Positions 17,879-26,287 of a stretch of 64,000 nucleotides of DNA are shown here, in pieces (position 1 is the stretch's first letter; each line of letters begins with the position of its first letter). The position numbers and the translations under genes were made by a program. The notes below the pieces were generated by a model. That model did no database searches. It worked only from the letters and a program-made list of their open reading frames with translations, and had not been told where the DNA came from. Origin of the DNA: Bacteroidia bacterium (GTDB lineage: Bacteria; Bacteroidota; Bacteroidia; Palsa-965); NCBI GenBank assembly GCA_025454955.1, contig JALONL010000011.1, forward strand, positions 62,001-126,000, read 5' to 3'.

Positions 17879-18622
17879 CTAATCCGTTTTCCTATATACC
17901 GAGTACCACATACTCAGCTTCTCTTTGTTTGTGGTATCAACTACAGCGTGCAGCCTTATCGGATCGAGTAAGCGTTTGGTGCCGTCGGGCACTTCGCACA
18001 CGATGTTGTAAAAATAGATGTAGTTGTACTTGGGCTGATAATGCAGCACCTTATTGGTCATTTCGCCGGTAAGCATACATGAGTCGGAATGAAAAAGTTC
18101 GGGCTTCTTCTTCGCCTTCACACGGCGGTTGGTATCTTCCATAAACACCATATCGAATGAACGTACCGGCATGGCCTGCTTAAAATAATCGGACCAGGCA
18201 TAAAGGTTGGCACCTTTAAGTTTAAGCACCCGCGAAGAAGAATCGGTTTTTATTCCGCAAAACCACAATACCGGGCCACGCACTTCATACTGTTTTGCCA
18301 GCAATACTTCACGGCCGTAAGCACCGCGTTTGTACACCGTAATTACAGCTATGTTTTTCTGCGTAAAGAAAAGCGTATAGCTTTCTCCCTCCCGGGCAAT
18401 AATTCGCCCGCCGGAAAGCACCACCTGTATATCTTCCGAAACACCTCTTGTTTTTATCCGAACCACATTATTTTTTTCGAGCCAGAAAAAATTATTGTCG
18501 GCATAAATAGTACACGACTCTTTCGGGGCGCGCACTTTTATTACAAGCGTTTTGCCGGCACCCGTTTGGGCCCGGCAAATTACGCTGAGTAACATGAGTA
18601 AAATAAGCACTAAAGCACGCAT
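17879..18622 (-). CDS. Secreted protein with a GldM C-terminal-like domain
   Basis: A 247-residue exported protein. Signal peptide to about residue 19 (SVICRAQ). The N-terminal half is beta-rich (ADNNFFWLEKNNVVRIKTRG). The C-terminal third resembles the last periplasmic domain of the T9SS motor component GldM: an F.V.SF strand (MPVRSFDMVF), a GEMTNKVLHYQP segment, then IYFYNIVCEVPDG and R.LDPIRLH. It has no transmembrane helix, unlike GldM itself, so it is not the motor protein. It is last in an operon after the ECF sigma factor and a membrane protein (4 bp gap), which suggests a sensed or signalling partner. Confidence 0.6.
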   Translation of the reverse strand: MRALVLILLMLLSVICRAQTGAGKTLVIKVRAPKESCTIYADNNFFWLEKNNVVRIKTRGVSEDIQVVLSGGRIIAREGESYTLFFTQKNIAVITVYKRGAYGREVLLAKQYEVRGPVLWFCGIKTDSSSRVLKLKGANLYAWSDYFKQAMPVRSFDMVFMEDTNRRVKAKKKPELFHSDSCMLTGEMTNKVLHYQPKYNYIYFYNIVCEVPDGTKRLLDPIRLHAVVDTTNKEKLSMWYSVYRKTD

Positions 18623-18626
18623 AGAC

Positions 18627-20258
18627 TCAGTTTTTTAGGAACGATTTAAGCTGGTCAACAGTATTTACTTTTTCGGCCGGAAGCTGCATTACAAACTCCA
18701 GTTGCTGACCGTTTGCGATGGCTTTTTCCAAATCGTTGCCCTTGCAGTAACATATCTTATCGTCTTCGGTTATTCCCATTATCATATCAATTTCGCCGGG
18801 CAGGTAAGGGAAATTCTTTTCAAACTCGCCGGGGAATACAGGATAAATTGTGTTTACATCGTTTTTCACCAGAAAAGCGGTTTTGAGGCGGATTTTTTGT
18901 TTCAGCTTGTTTTTAAAAATTACCGTGAAAAGAGCAACCGACATATTGGCTTTTACCTTATCCATAAAATTATCGAAAAAATTGCGCGGACGATCGCTGT
19001 TCCACACACCCAGGCGGCCTACTTTGAGGGTGCGATATACAAGCTGGTCTTTTGACACTTTGGTATAATCGCCGGTGAGGTAAGCGTTGAATTTGTCGTT
19101 GTAATTGACACTGGCCGAACGGCTCACCATGTTTTCGTTGAGGGTAAACATCGAATCGCGCAGGGCGTTGAGGCGATTGGTGCGGGCTGTTAATCCCTGC
19201 TGATAAATTTTGTCGCGCTTTTCGAATTCGGCAATGGCCTGTGCATGATTTTTTCCATCAACCACTGCTTTTGCATTAAAGGTATAGGTTTCGTTTTCGG
19301 TGCTCAGTGTGATGAGGTATTTTCCGGCCTCGTCGCTGCGTTCTACGTTTACATCTTCCCAGGTGCGGGTGGCGAGTTTTTCGGAGAATTGCTTTTCGCC
19401 GGGCAGAGGTTCAAATTTGATTCCGTCGAATGCGGCCAGTTCGGGAAATTCGCTTTTTACATAGTCAATGCTGAATGTTACTGCCGAAGGCGAAGCTACC
19501 ACGGGTTTTACCGGCTGTGGAATAATACTGGCTGCAAACGTGTTGTACTTCTTCTCCATTTCCTTGTTGAGAAGGAAAATTGGTTCGGAGCAGGTGTTGT
19601 TTTCGCGGGTGTTTTCGGCAATGTATTGCCAGCGGCGGTTAAGTGTATCGAGGTAATAGATGTGGAAATTATTTTCGGGAGTGGGCGAAATCATGCGCAC
19701 GGTAATTTCTTTTCCGGGCGCAATTTGCAGAGGTTCGCTGTTCTGGAAGGCAGTAATTTCAAACATTCCGGCCGATTCGAGTATGAGTTTCTGCCCGGCT
19801 GTATCGTAGCGCATGGGAATGCCGCTGAGCATAATTTCTATCTGATCGTGAAATTCGCGGTAGCGCAGTTCGATATTGCCGGTGGCTGGTTTACCGTTGT
19901 TATACACGAATGTGCCTTTCGGAACAATAATTTCGGAGCCTTTAGCGGAAACAAGCAGCGTATCGGCCGCAGGGTTTATCTCAAACGACGAAGGCTTTAG
20001 CTGCAAATACGGCACCGGCGGCTGCACAACAGGAACGTAGGTTGAATTGCTGCCGGAATTATTATCCGAACTGAAAGCCAGATACGAAACTGTGACTACG
20101 GCAGCAGCAGCGGCAGTTATTCCGGCGGCTTTCCAGAGTTTGCGAAAGGGTTTGGCAGGTGCAGGACGTGCAGCCAGAAACTGATCGAAGTTCATCCGGC
20201 TGTTTATTTCCTCGTCCGAAATCTTGTCTTTTTTATTGCTGAATTGGAAACGTGCCAT
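18627..20258 (-). CDS. Single-pass membrane protein, candidate anti-sigma/sensor partner of the ECF sigma factor
   Basis: A 543-residue protein beginning directly after the ECF sigma gene (5 bp gap). About 44 cytoplasmic residues (MARFQFSNKKDKISDEEINS onward) precede one transmembrane helix (about 45-63, Ala/Val-rich) and a large periplasmic region. The periplasmic part contains a beta-rich block common in such Bacteroidota proteins: IIVPKGTFVYNNGKPATGNI, YREFHDQIEIMLSGIPMRYD, then ESAGMFEI and APGKEITV. The rest is helical and unrecognised. Topology and operon position fit an anti-sigma/sensor, but no zinc-binding or RsiW/FecR-like anti-sigma signature is visible in the short cytoplasmic tail. 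Confidence 0.6.
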   Translation of the reverse strand: MARFQFSNKKDKISDEEINSRMNFDQFLAARPAPAKPFRKLWKAAGITAAAAAVVTVSYLAFSSDNNSGSNSTYVPVVQPPVPYLQLKPSSFEINPAADTLLVSAKGSEIIVPKGTFVYNNGKPATGNIELRYREFHDQIEIMLSGIPMRYDTAGQKLILESAGMFEITAFQNSEPLQIAPGKEITVRMISPTPENNFHIYYLDTLNRRWQYIAENTRENNTCSEPIFLLNKEMEKKYNTFAASIIPQPVKPVVASPSAVTFSIDYVKSEFPELAAFDGIKFEPLPGEKQFSEKLATRTWEDVNVERSDEAGKYLITLSTENETYTFNAKAVVDGKNHAQAIAEFEKRDKIYQQGLTARTNRLNALRDSMFTLNENMVSRSASVNYNDKFNAYLTGDYTKVSKDQLVYRTLKVGRLGVWNSDRPRNFFDNFMDKVKANMSVALFTVIFKNKLKQKIRLKTAFLVKNDVNTIYPVFPGEFEKNFPYLPGEIDMIMGITEDDKICYCKGNDLEKAIANGQQLEFVMQLPAEKVNTVDQLKSFLKN

Positions 20259-20263
20259 GATAC

Positions 20264-20872
20264 TTAGTGGATGTTAAAATGTTTTTTCATTTTTTCGATT
20301 GCCCTGTACACGCGCATTTTGCAGGCACTTTCGCCCAGCCCGGTAATCTCACAGATTTCGGCGAAGGTTCGTTTCTCGAAAAAGCGGAGGTTGATGATTT
20401 CCATTTCTTCTTCGTTCAGTTGCTGCAGGGCTTCGTACAAATCAGCGTCCAGTGTGGCAGAAGTTTGCTCCTCGATGTGGTCTCGTAGTTCGGTAAAACC
20501 ATCGGCACCAATTCTTACTATCGGCTGGCGTTTTTTTGTTCTGTACCATTGCTGTACCTGGATGTAAGCAATTCGGAAAAGCCAGGCCCCGAAAGGCACA
20601 CCCTGCGCTTTAAACCGTTTAAGCCGGTTGAGTGCCTCATAAAATACCTGTGCCGTTATTTCAAACGCAGTTTCCTTATCGTCCACACGATGATGTACAT
20701 AGTTTACGATGCGTTTGTAATAGGCCCGGTAGAGCGGTTCGAAAAGCCGGGGATCATCCTGCGCAGCCTTCACCAGCGCCATTTCGGCTTCAATCTGCGT
20801 GGTGGTCTGGTGGTGTATTCCGGCTTCCGACATTTGAAGAGAAACTTCCATGTGAATCCTTTTGCCTGGCAT
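20264..20872 (-). CDS. ECF-type RNA polymerase sigma factor
   Basis: A 202-residue sigma-70 family member with regions 2 and 4 only. Region 2: FEPLYRAYYKRIVNYVHHRV then TAQVFYEALNRL and FGAWLFRIAYIQVQQWYR. Region 4: LNEEEMEIINLRFFEKRTFAEICEITGLGE...CKMRVYRAIEKMKKHF, with a clear helix-turn-helix. It directs polymerase to a small regulon. It heads an operon with the membrane protein and GldM-like secreted protein, which suggests envelope signal transduction. ATG 20872 is used; ATG 20851 is a possible alternative. A TAGCTTCG box at 20915-20922 (minus strand) may be its promoter. Confidence 0.92.
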   Translation of the reverse strand: MPGKRIHMEVSLQMSEAGIHHQTTTQIEAEMALVKAAQDDPRLFEPLYRAYYKRIVNYVHHRVDDKETAFEITAQVFYEALNRLKRFKAQGVPFGAWLFRIAYIQVQQWYRTKKRQPIVRIGADGFTELRDHIEEQTSATLDADLYEALQQLNEEEMEIINLRFFEKRTFAEICEITGLGESACKMRVYRAIEKMKKHFNIH

Positions 20873-21017
20873 ATTACCGGAGCGGCGAAAAAGTCACAGT
20901 AAAAAACATTTTATGCGAAGCTAAACGAAATTACCCGCACCCTGCCTGACGACGGATAAAAGTATGCGATAAGAAAAAGGGGAAAGCTGTAAACCAGCTC
21001 CGGCAATTTTGGGGGGC

Positions 21018-21644
21018 TTACGCCGGAATGTAAATCAGCTTCTTCGTTTCAAAAAACGGATCGGAAAACCAGTCGCTGAGCGGATATTCGTTGAGGCGTT
21101 TGGCGGCCGAGGCCATTTCGGCTTTCAAATCGCCGCCTTTGAGCAGGAGCCAGCCGTTTGGCAGGCCGTTCTGGCCTTTGCGCGAAATAAGTTTGGCCGA
21201 CCAGCGGTGAATATCGGGCCAGGGAGCCACCGCACGCGATACCACGAAATCGTATTGTGCTTTTAATTCCTCGGCGCGTATTTGCTGTGCCTTTACGTTT
21301 TGCAGCCCGAGTTCGGCGGCCACTTCGGTAACCACCTTTATTTTTTTCCCGATCGAATCGACCAGGTGAAACTGAACTTCGGGAAAAAAAATGGCCAGCG
21401 GAATGCCGGGAAAGCCGCCTCCGGTGCCAATATCAAGCACCTGTGTGCCGGGCGAAAAGCGGATGAGGCGCACAATGGCCAAACTGTGCAGGAGGTGGTG
21501 CGTAAAGAAATTGTCGATGTCTTTGCGCGAAATCACATTGATTTGTGCATTCCAGCGGGCATACAATTCGGGCAGCCGTTCAAACTGAGCGGTTTGGGCG
21601 GGAGTGAGTTGCGGGAAAAAATCAATTACACGGGTTCCGTTCAC
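21018..21644 (-). CDS. rsmG: 16S rRNA (guanine-527-N7)-methyltransferase RsmG
   Basis: A 208-residue SAM-dependent methyltransferase. Family blocks: RWNAQINVISRKDIDNFFTH, then the SAM-binding VLDIGTGGGFPGIPLAI, DSIGKKIKVV, and AQYDFVVSRAVAPW. It methylates G527 of 16S rRNA; loss in other bacteria gives low-level streptomycin resistance. It is the last gene of an operon after a glycosyltransferase and an ECF sigma factor (5 bp gap to the sigma gene). It is not next to mnmG or parAB, as in many other phyla. Confidence 0.95.
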   Translation of the reverse strand: MNGTRVIDFFPQLTPAQTAQFERLPELYARWNAQINVISRKDIDNFFTHHLLHSLAIVRLIRFSPGTQVLDIGTGGGFPGIPLAIFFPEVQFHLVDSIGKKIKVVTEVAAELGLQNVKAQQIRAEELKAQYDFVVSRAVAPWPDIHRWSAKLISRKGQNGLPNGWLLLKGGDLKAEMASAAKRLNEYPLSDWFSDPFFETKKLIYIPA

Positions 21645-21649
21645 GGCGT

Positions 21650-22267
21650 TTATATCTTGCCCTGTGTGTTTTTAAGCACGTTGAAAAGGAATTCGCGTGC
21701 GCGGAAGAGTTGTGCTTTTACCGTGCCCAGCGGGAGATCGAGCTCCTGCGCAATTTCTTCGTAGGAAAGTTCCTGGAAGTAGCGCATTTCGATGAGGGTG
21801 CGGTAGCGCGGTTTCATTTTATCCACCAGCTCGCGGAGCATGGCAATTTTCTGCTTCTTCATTACGTTCTCCTCCGGGTCGAGCATTTCGGAGCGGAGAT
21901 CGAGCACAAGTTCGCCGCCTTCATCATCGCTCATGGGCTGATCGATGGAGAATGTATTCTTGCGCTTGCGGCGGATAAAGTCGATGCAGTTGTTGGTAGC
22001 AATACGGAAAAGCCAGGTGCTGAACGCGTAGTTGGGCGTGTACTGACTCAGGCGCTTGAATGCCTTGCCAAATGCCTCCACGGTTAAGTCCTCGGCATCG
22101 TCCTTGCTGTTTACCATTTTAAGCAGCATGAAATAAACCGAATCGCGGTAACGCCCCATCAGCTCGGCATACGCGCGCTGATCGGAATGATCAAGAGCCT
22201 TTCTCACAAGCCGGTAGTCGTGAAGGGCCTTGTCAGATAAATTTTCATTCTCAATTACATCGTCCAT
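21650..22267 (-). CDS. ECF-type RNA polymerase sigma factor
   Basis: A 205-residue sigma factor with region 2 (YAELMGRYRDSVYFMLLKMV, DAEDLTVEAFGKAFKRL, FSTWLFRIATNNCIDFIRR) and region 4 (YRTLIEMRYFQELSYEEIAQ, LPLGTVKAQLFRAREFL). This pattern is close to the RpoE/SigW-like housekeeping ECF factors widespread in Bacteroidota. No anti-sigma gene is adjacent; it overlaps the upstream glycosyltransferase by 13 bp and precedes rsmG by 5 bp. Regulation therefore may be transcriptional or by a remote partner. Confidence 0.93.
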   Translation of the reverse strand: MDDVIENENLSDKALHDYRLVRKALDHSDQRAYAELMGRYRDSVYFMLLKMVNSKDDAEDLTVEAFGKAFKRLSQYTPNYAFSTWLFRIATNNCIDFIRRKRKNTFSIDQPMSDDEGGELVLDLRSEMLDPEENVMKKQKIAMLRELVDKMKPRYRTLIEMRYFQELSYEEIAQELDLPLGTVKAQLFRAREFLFNVLKNTQGKI

Positions 22268-23391
22268 TTCCGCTTTCGTTGGAATATACCGGCAAAAGTA
22301 AGTGCCGGGTAAAAAAATAGGAGAAAAATTTCGACGAACGGTGCCAGCAGGAGCAGATCGCGTTCGCCTAATTTCTCCATTGTTTTCTTAAAGATAATCA
22401 TTTGCAGCAGTAAACGCAGCAGCAATATTCCCAAAACGACATACGGCTGAAAATTCAGGACGAGTGCCGCAATAAAGCTGCCGAAAAACAGCCACTGGCT
22501 TATTGCGTAGGTAATGAGCAGGAGTTTGTGCCCGAATTTATAGCGTTTGCCTGTGGTAAGGTGCCTGCGTTTTTGCCGCCACCAGGCTTTGAATGTCCGT
22601 TCGGGCACCGAAAGCGTAAAACTTTCGGGGTTTACTTCCACCCGAGTATTACGACGTGTGGCGGCCTGATTCACAAACAAATCATCGTCGCCCGACTGGA
22701 TGTGGTAGTGCGAGGCAAAGCCTTTGTGGCGGAAAAACAGTTCTTTGCGGTAGGCCAGGTTGCGGCCCACGCCCATGTACGTAACACGGGCCATTGAAAA
22801 CGAGAGGTATTGCAGGGCAATAAAAAAGGCATCAAACCGGATGAGTTTGTTGAGCAATCCGCTGCGTTTTTCGTAAGGGCCGTAGCCGAGTACGATTTCG
22901 GTTTCGGTGGTAAACTGTTCGGCCATGCTGCGCAGCCAGTTGGGGCTGGCGGGGCGGCAATCGGCATCGGTAAGCAGCAGATGTTCGTGGCGGGCTCCTT
23001 TTATGCCCATCATCAGGGCCACTTTTTTGCCGTGGCTGTAGTATTCGTCTTCCTTTATGGTTACCACTTTGAGGTGTGGATGGCGTTCGGCAAATTCCTT
23101 GAGAATGTCTTCGGTATTGTCGAACGAACAGTCGTTTACCACCACTACCTGAAATTCGGGGTAATCCTGACTGAGCACGAGAGGCAGAAAAGCCACCAGG
23201 TTATCGTCTTCGTTTCGGGCGCAGATAACCACCGAAACGGGCGGAAGTTCGTTTATCCCTTCCGGCCTTTTGTAGCGGGCCAGCCTGAGGAAGAAGAAAA
23301 GGAAATAAAACAACTGCACGGCCAGTGCAAGCACCAGCACCCAAAAGACCACCATTCCGGCCGAAAGTTGTATAAACGGTTCGTACCACAT
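22255..23391 (-). CDS. Membrane glycosyltransferase family 2
   Basis: A 378-residue processive-type GT2. One N-terminal transmembrane helix (about 12-37) is followed by the GT-A domain: VSVVICARNEDDNL, VVVNDCSFDNT, LLTDADCRPAS, a GDDDLFVN segment, and RQKRRHLTTG in the position of the QXXRW acceptor motif. Two to three C-terminal helices (about 290-365) complete the topology seen in cellulose-synthase-like and N-acetylglucosaminyl transferases. Product unknown. Its 3' end overlaps the ECF sigma gene start by 13 bp, so the two are likely translationally coupled. Confidence 0.88.
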   Translation of the reverse strand: MWYEPFIQLSAGMVVFWVLVLALAVQLFYFLFFFLRLARYKRPEGINELPPVSVVICARNEDDNLVAFLPLVLSQDYPEFQVVVVNDCSFDNTEDILKEFAERHPHLKVVTIKEDEYYSHGKKVALMMGIKGARHEHLLLTDADCRPASPNWLRSMAEQFTTETEIVLGYGPYEKRSGLLNKLIRFDAFFIALQYLSFSMARVTYMGVGRNLAYRKELFFRHKGFASHYHIQSGDDDLFVNQAATRRNTRVEVNPESFTLSVPERTFKAWWRQKRRHLTTGKRYKFGHKLLLITYAISQWLFFGSFIAALVLNFQPYVVLGILLLRLLLQMIIFKKTMEKLGERDLLLLAPFVEIFLLFFYPALTFAGIFQRKRKWTM

Positions 23392-23402
23392 AAATCAACG
23401 AA

Positions 23403-23410
23403 CAAAAGTA
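23403..23410 (-). promoter_or_regulatory. Promoter -7 element of the glycosyltransferase/sigma/rsmG operon
   Basis: On the minus strand TACTTTTG (TAnnTTTG) ends 11 bp from the ATG at 23391, implying a very short leader. Confidence 0.65.
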
Positions 23411-23506
23411 ACCGGGGGCGGGTGCCGGGTTCGGAGATGCGTGGGAAGGTAATTAACAAAGAAATTAACAAACACTTATTTTAGCAGCCGGTAAATTGAT
23501 CATGAT

Positions 23507-23740
23507 ATGGAAAAGCTACCCCTCTATTCACGTATAGGTATCTGGTGGAAAAACAAATATCCGCGCATAATTCTTACTGTAAGTATCATTGGAATTGTGA
23601 TTTGTTTTTTTCAGGCATTGGGACGTACCGGCGGGTATGATGCCCGAAGCGGGTTTGGAATAACCGAAGCTATTTTGGCGGCTGCACTCATCTGGTTTGC
23701 GTTTCAATGGTATAAACTGCATAAGGGAACCAACTGGTAA
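23507..23740 (+). CDS. Small membrane protein, two predicted helices
   Basis: A 77-residue hydrophobic protein. Two helices are predicted: [15 protein letters not shown] (about 24-38) and [14 protein letters not shown] (about 55-68), joined by a Gly-rich [14 protein letters not shown] loop. Both ends are basic. No family recognised. It lies between the divergent glycosyltransferase operon and panB, 61 bp upstream of panB's start, with the panB promoter between, so it is probably separate. Confidence 0.55.
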   Translation: MEKLPLYSRIGIWWKNKYPRIILTVSIIGIVICFFQALGRTGGYDARSGFGITEAILAAALIWFAFQWYKLHKGTNW

Positions 23741-23768
23741 AGGGTATAAAAGTTCGGTACAATCCGCA

Positions 23769-23776
23769 TACCTTTG
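23769..23776 (+). promoter_or_regulatory. Promoter -7 element of panB
   Basis: TACCTTTG ends 25 bp ahead of the panB ATG at 23802; it excludes the in-frame ATG at 23697, which lies inside the upstream small ORF. Confidence 0.7.
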
Positions 23777-23801
23777 TTTCATATCTCAACCCAACAGCAC
23801 C

Positions 23802-24620
23802 ATGTCTGTCCATAAAAAAGAAGTAAAAAAAGTCACTACGCACGTTCTTCAGGAAATGAAGCGCGGTGGCGAAAAGATTGCCATGCTTACGGCTTACGAT
23901 TATACCTCGGCATTAATTGTGGATGCAGCGGGGATAGATGTAATTCTGGTAGGCGACTCGGCATCGAATGTAATGGCCGGACATGAAACCACGCTGCCCA
24001 TTACGCTCGATCAGATGATTTATCATGCTTCGTCGGTAATACGTGCCGTGAACCGTGCGCTGGTGGTGGTTGATTTGCCGTTTGGCTCGTATCAGGGCAA
24101 CTCGAAAGAGGCGTTGAATTCGTCGATTCGTATTATGAAGGAAGCCGGCGCACACGCAGTGAAACTCGAAGGCGGACGCGAAGTGGTGGAATCGATCTCG
24201 CGCATTCTTACGGCCGGTATTCCGGTAATGGGCCATCTGGGGCTTACGCCGCAGTCGATTTATAAATTTGGCACCTACACCGTGCGTGCAAAGGAAGAAG
24301 AAGAAGCACAACGGCTTATTGATGATGCACACGCGTTGGAAAAGGCCGGATGCTTTGCCATAGTGCTCGAAAAAGTGCCTGCCACATTGGCCAAACGTGT
24401 GGCCGATGGATTAACCATTCCGGTAATTGGCATCGGGGCAGGCGGCGGTGTGGACGGGCAGGTGCTGGTATATCACGACATGGTGGGGCTTACCTACGAG
24501 TTTCAGCCACGTTTTTTGCGCCGGTACCTTAATCTTTACGACGAAATTAAAGGAGCCGTGGGCCGCTACATTGGCGATGTGAAGAGCACGGATTTCCCCA
24601 ACGAGAAGGAATCGTACTGA
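23802..24620 (+). CDS. panB: 3-methyl-2-oxobutanoate hydroxymethyltransferase (ketopantoate synthesis)
   Basis: A 272-residue (beta/alpha)8 enzyme that moves a hydroxymethyl group from 5,10-methylene-THF to 2-oxoisovalerate, the first step of pantothenate/CoA synthesis. Visible family blocks: [32 protein letters not shown] (Mg-binding Asp), [28 protein letters not shown], and [22 protein letters not shown]. Family length is normal. A pseudouridine synthase gene follows 5 bp downstream and shares its transcript. No other pan gene is in the window. Confidence 0.96.
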   Translation: MSVHKKEVKKVTTHVLQEMKRGGEKIAMLTAYDYTSALIVDAAGIDVILVGDSASNVMAGHETTLPITLDQMIYHASSVIRAVNRALVVVDLPFGSYQGNSKEALNSSIRIMKEAGAHAVKLEGGREVVESISRILTAGIPVMGHLGLTPQSIYKFGTYTVRAKEEEEAQRLIDDAHALEKAGCFAIVLEKVPATLAKRVADGLTIPVIGIGAGGGVDGQVLVYHDMVGLTYEFQPRFLRRYLNLYDEIKGAVGRYIGDVKSTDFPNEKESY

Positions 24621-24625
24621 GCGGC

Positions 24626-25312
24626 ATGGAGGTTATTTTCGAAGACAATCACCTTATTGCCGTAAACAAGCAACCCGGCGAACTGGTGCAGGGCGATAAA
24701 ACCGGCGACGAACCGCTGAGCGAGATACTGAAACGCTGGTTGAAAGAAAAATACAGCAAGCCCGGCGAAGTATTTCTCGGTGTAATTCACCGCCTCGACC
24801 GCCCCGTGAGCGGCGTGGTGCTGTTTGCCAAAACCGGCAAGGCCCTGGCCCGCATGAACGAGCAGTTTCGCGAACGCGACATACGCAAAACATACTGGGC
24901 CGTAGTGTGCGCACCGCCGCCTGCAAGCGAAGGCACACTCGTGCACTGGCTGCGCAAAAACGAAGCCGCCAATAAATCTTACGCCTCGCCCGTTGAAAAA
25001 CCCGGCTATTTGCGCAGCGAACTCAGCTACACGCTGCTGGCCTCGTCAGACCGCTATCACCTGCTCGAAATACGGCCAGTTACCGGTCGCCATCACCAGA
25101 TTCGGGTACAGCTTGCCACCATTGGCTGCATAATAAAAGGCGATTTGAAATACGGCGCCAAACGCAGCAATACCGATGGTTCCATTCACCTTCACGCACA
25201 CAAACTGGAGTTTACGCATCCCGTTAAAAACGAACCCGTAAGCCTTGTGGCCACACCACCAACCGAAGATACCGTGTGGCGTTTCCTCAATGCGCAGGTT
25301 GCGGGTGAATAA
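24626..25312 (+). CDS. RluA-family RNA pseudouridine synthase
   Basis: A 228-residue enzyme. The catalytic motif HRLDRPVSGVVLFAK carries the invariant Asp (HRLDR), preceded by the VNKQPGELV strand and followed by RPVTGRHHQIRVQLA, both RluA hallmarks. There is no N-terminal S4 domain, so it belongs to the short RluA/RluC-like group that modifies U in rRNA or tRNA; the target is not deducible. Co-transcribed with panB (5 bp gap). Its stop converges with the beta-barrel gene on the other strand. Confidence 0.92.
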   Translation: MEVIFEDNHLIAVNKQPGELVQGDKTGDEPLSEILKRWLKEKYSKPGEVFLGVIHRLDRPVSGVVLFAKTGKALARMNEQFRERDIRKTYWAVVCAPPPASEGTLVHWLRKNEAANKSYASPVEKPGYLRSELSYTLLASSDRYHLLEIRPVTGRHHQIRVQLATIGCIIKGDLKYGAKRSNTDGSIHLHAHKLEFTHPVKNEPVSLVATPPTEDTVWRFLNAQVAGE

Positions 25313-25343
25313 GTTGCAATGTGGACGAAAATATTTTCGCCGC

Positions 25344-26021
25344 TTACCCGCGCTTACCCAGTTTGTAATGAAATCCGAAAAGGAAATTCAATGCATTGGT
25401 ATTAATTTCGCCTCCGCCTATCAGGGGTAAATCGCTTATGTTTACCAGGCCAAGGTTATTCCTCGCTTCAAAAGAAAGTGTAAGGTTATCGTTGAGCGGA
25501 TAGTGAATACCTGCGCCGAAAGATATTCCAAAATCATTTTTCTTGAAAAACTCGGTTAAATCAGCGGTGTTTTCAGGAATATTATTGATTGCTTCTGTAT
25601 AATCAGTTTGCTTGATGAGAAAGCCCGCATAAGGTCCGGCATTCACAAACCAGTTTATTTTCTTGCCAAAATTTGCCCTCAATAACAAAGGCACTGTGAA
25701 ATAATCGAACCTGCTTTGCCCACGGTAAGTGCCGATTGGATTGCCGTTTATATCAATTAATTCAAACTCCGATCGTGCCCCTTTCCGTTCAAAATAAGCT
25801 CCTGTACGTATAGAAAATATTTTTTTGAAATTGTATTGTGCAAATACGCCTCCCGAAAAACCGATGAGTGTTTGCTGCCGATCCAATATTACTTCATTCC
25901 CTCTTAAAGTGGATAAATTAAACCCGCCTTCTGTACCTACATCCAGCATATTGGTTTGTGCATGCGCCGAAATCGCCATAGTGGCAAACAGCAGAAAAAA
26001 TACCTGTTTCATCTCTTTCAT
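25344..26021 (-). CDS. Outer-membrane beta-barrel protein (porin family, OMP_b-brl_2-like)
   Basis: A 225-residue exported protein. Signal peptide to about residue 22 (ISAHAQ). Ten or so amphipathic strands alternate with loops, including FSGGVFAQYNF, FSIRTGAYFERKG, FDYFTVPLLLRANFG, WFVNAGPYAGFLI, FGISFGAGIHYPL and NFLFGFHYKLG, the pattern of small Bacteroidota barrels with the PF13568 profile. Ligand unknown. It stands alone and is divergent from the T9SS-like gene across 266 bp. Confidence 0.8.
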   Translation of the reverse strand: MKEMKQVFFLLFATMAISAHAQTNMLDVGTEGGFNLSTLRGNEVILDRQQTLIGFSGGVFAQYNFKKIFSIRTGAYFERKGARSEFELIDINGNPIGTYRGQSRFDYFTVPLLLRANFGKKINWFVNAGPYAGFLIKQTDYTEAINNIPENTADLTEFFKKNDFGISFGAGIHYPLNDNLTLSFEARNNLGLVNISDLPLIGGGEINTNALNFLFGFHYKLGKRG

Positions 26022-26205
26022 TTTTTTGGGTTACAGCCGGAACTTTCGGGGGTGAATTCCGGTATGAATTTTCGACTAAAGAACGATGTATTATCAAATA
26101 AATTATATACCGTATTTTTTTTAATAAAAGGCCGTTTAGCCCTGCTGCCGTAGCCTGTTTTTATATCCCTCTGTGAACGGAAATCGTTTCGCCATTTCCT
26201 GTGTT

Positions 26206-26213
26206 TAGGTTTG
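26206..26213 (+). promoter_or_regulatory. Possible -7 element for the T9SS-like protein gene
   Basis: TAGGTTTG matches TAnnTTTG and lies 74 bp ahead of the ATG at 26288. The 266-bp region between the two divergent genes is otherwise AT-rich and holds no other recognised feature. Confidence 0.4.
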
Positions 26214-26287
26214 AATTTAGAGATGCTTCATTTATTTTTAATTGCCCTTGAAATACTTTTTCATCGGTTTCACCGTATCTTAACGTG

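Noticed and set aside
25325..25338. CGAAAATATTTTCG palindrome between the pseudouridine synthase and barrel genes
   Set aside because: Could be a terminator or operator, but no T run or promoter supports it, so it was not listed as a feature.
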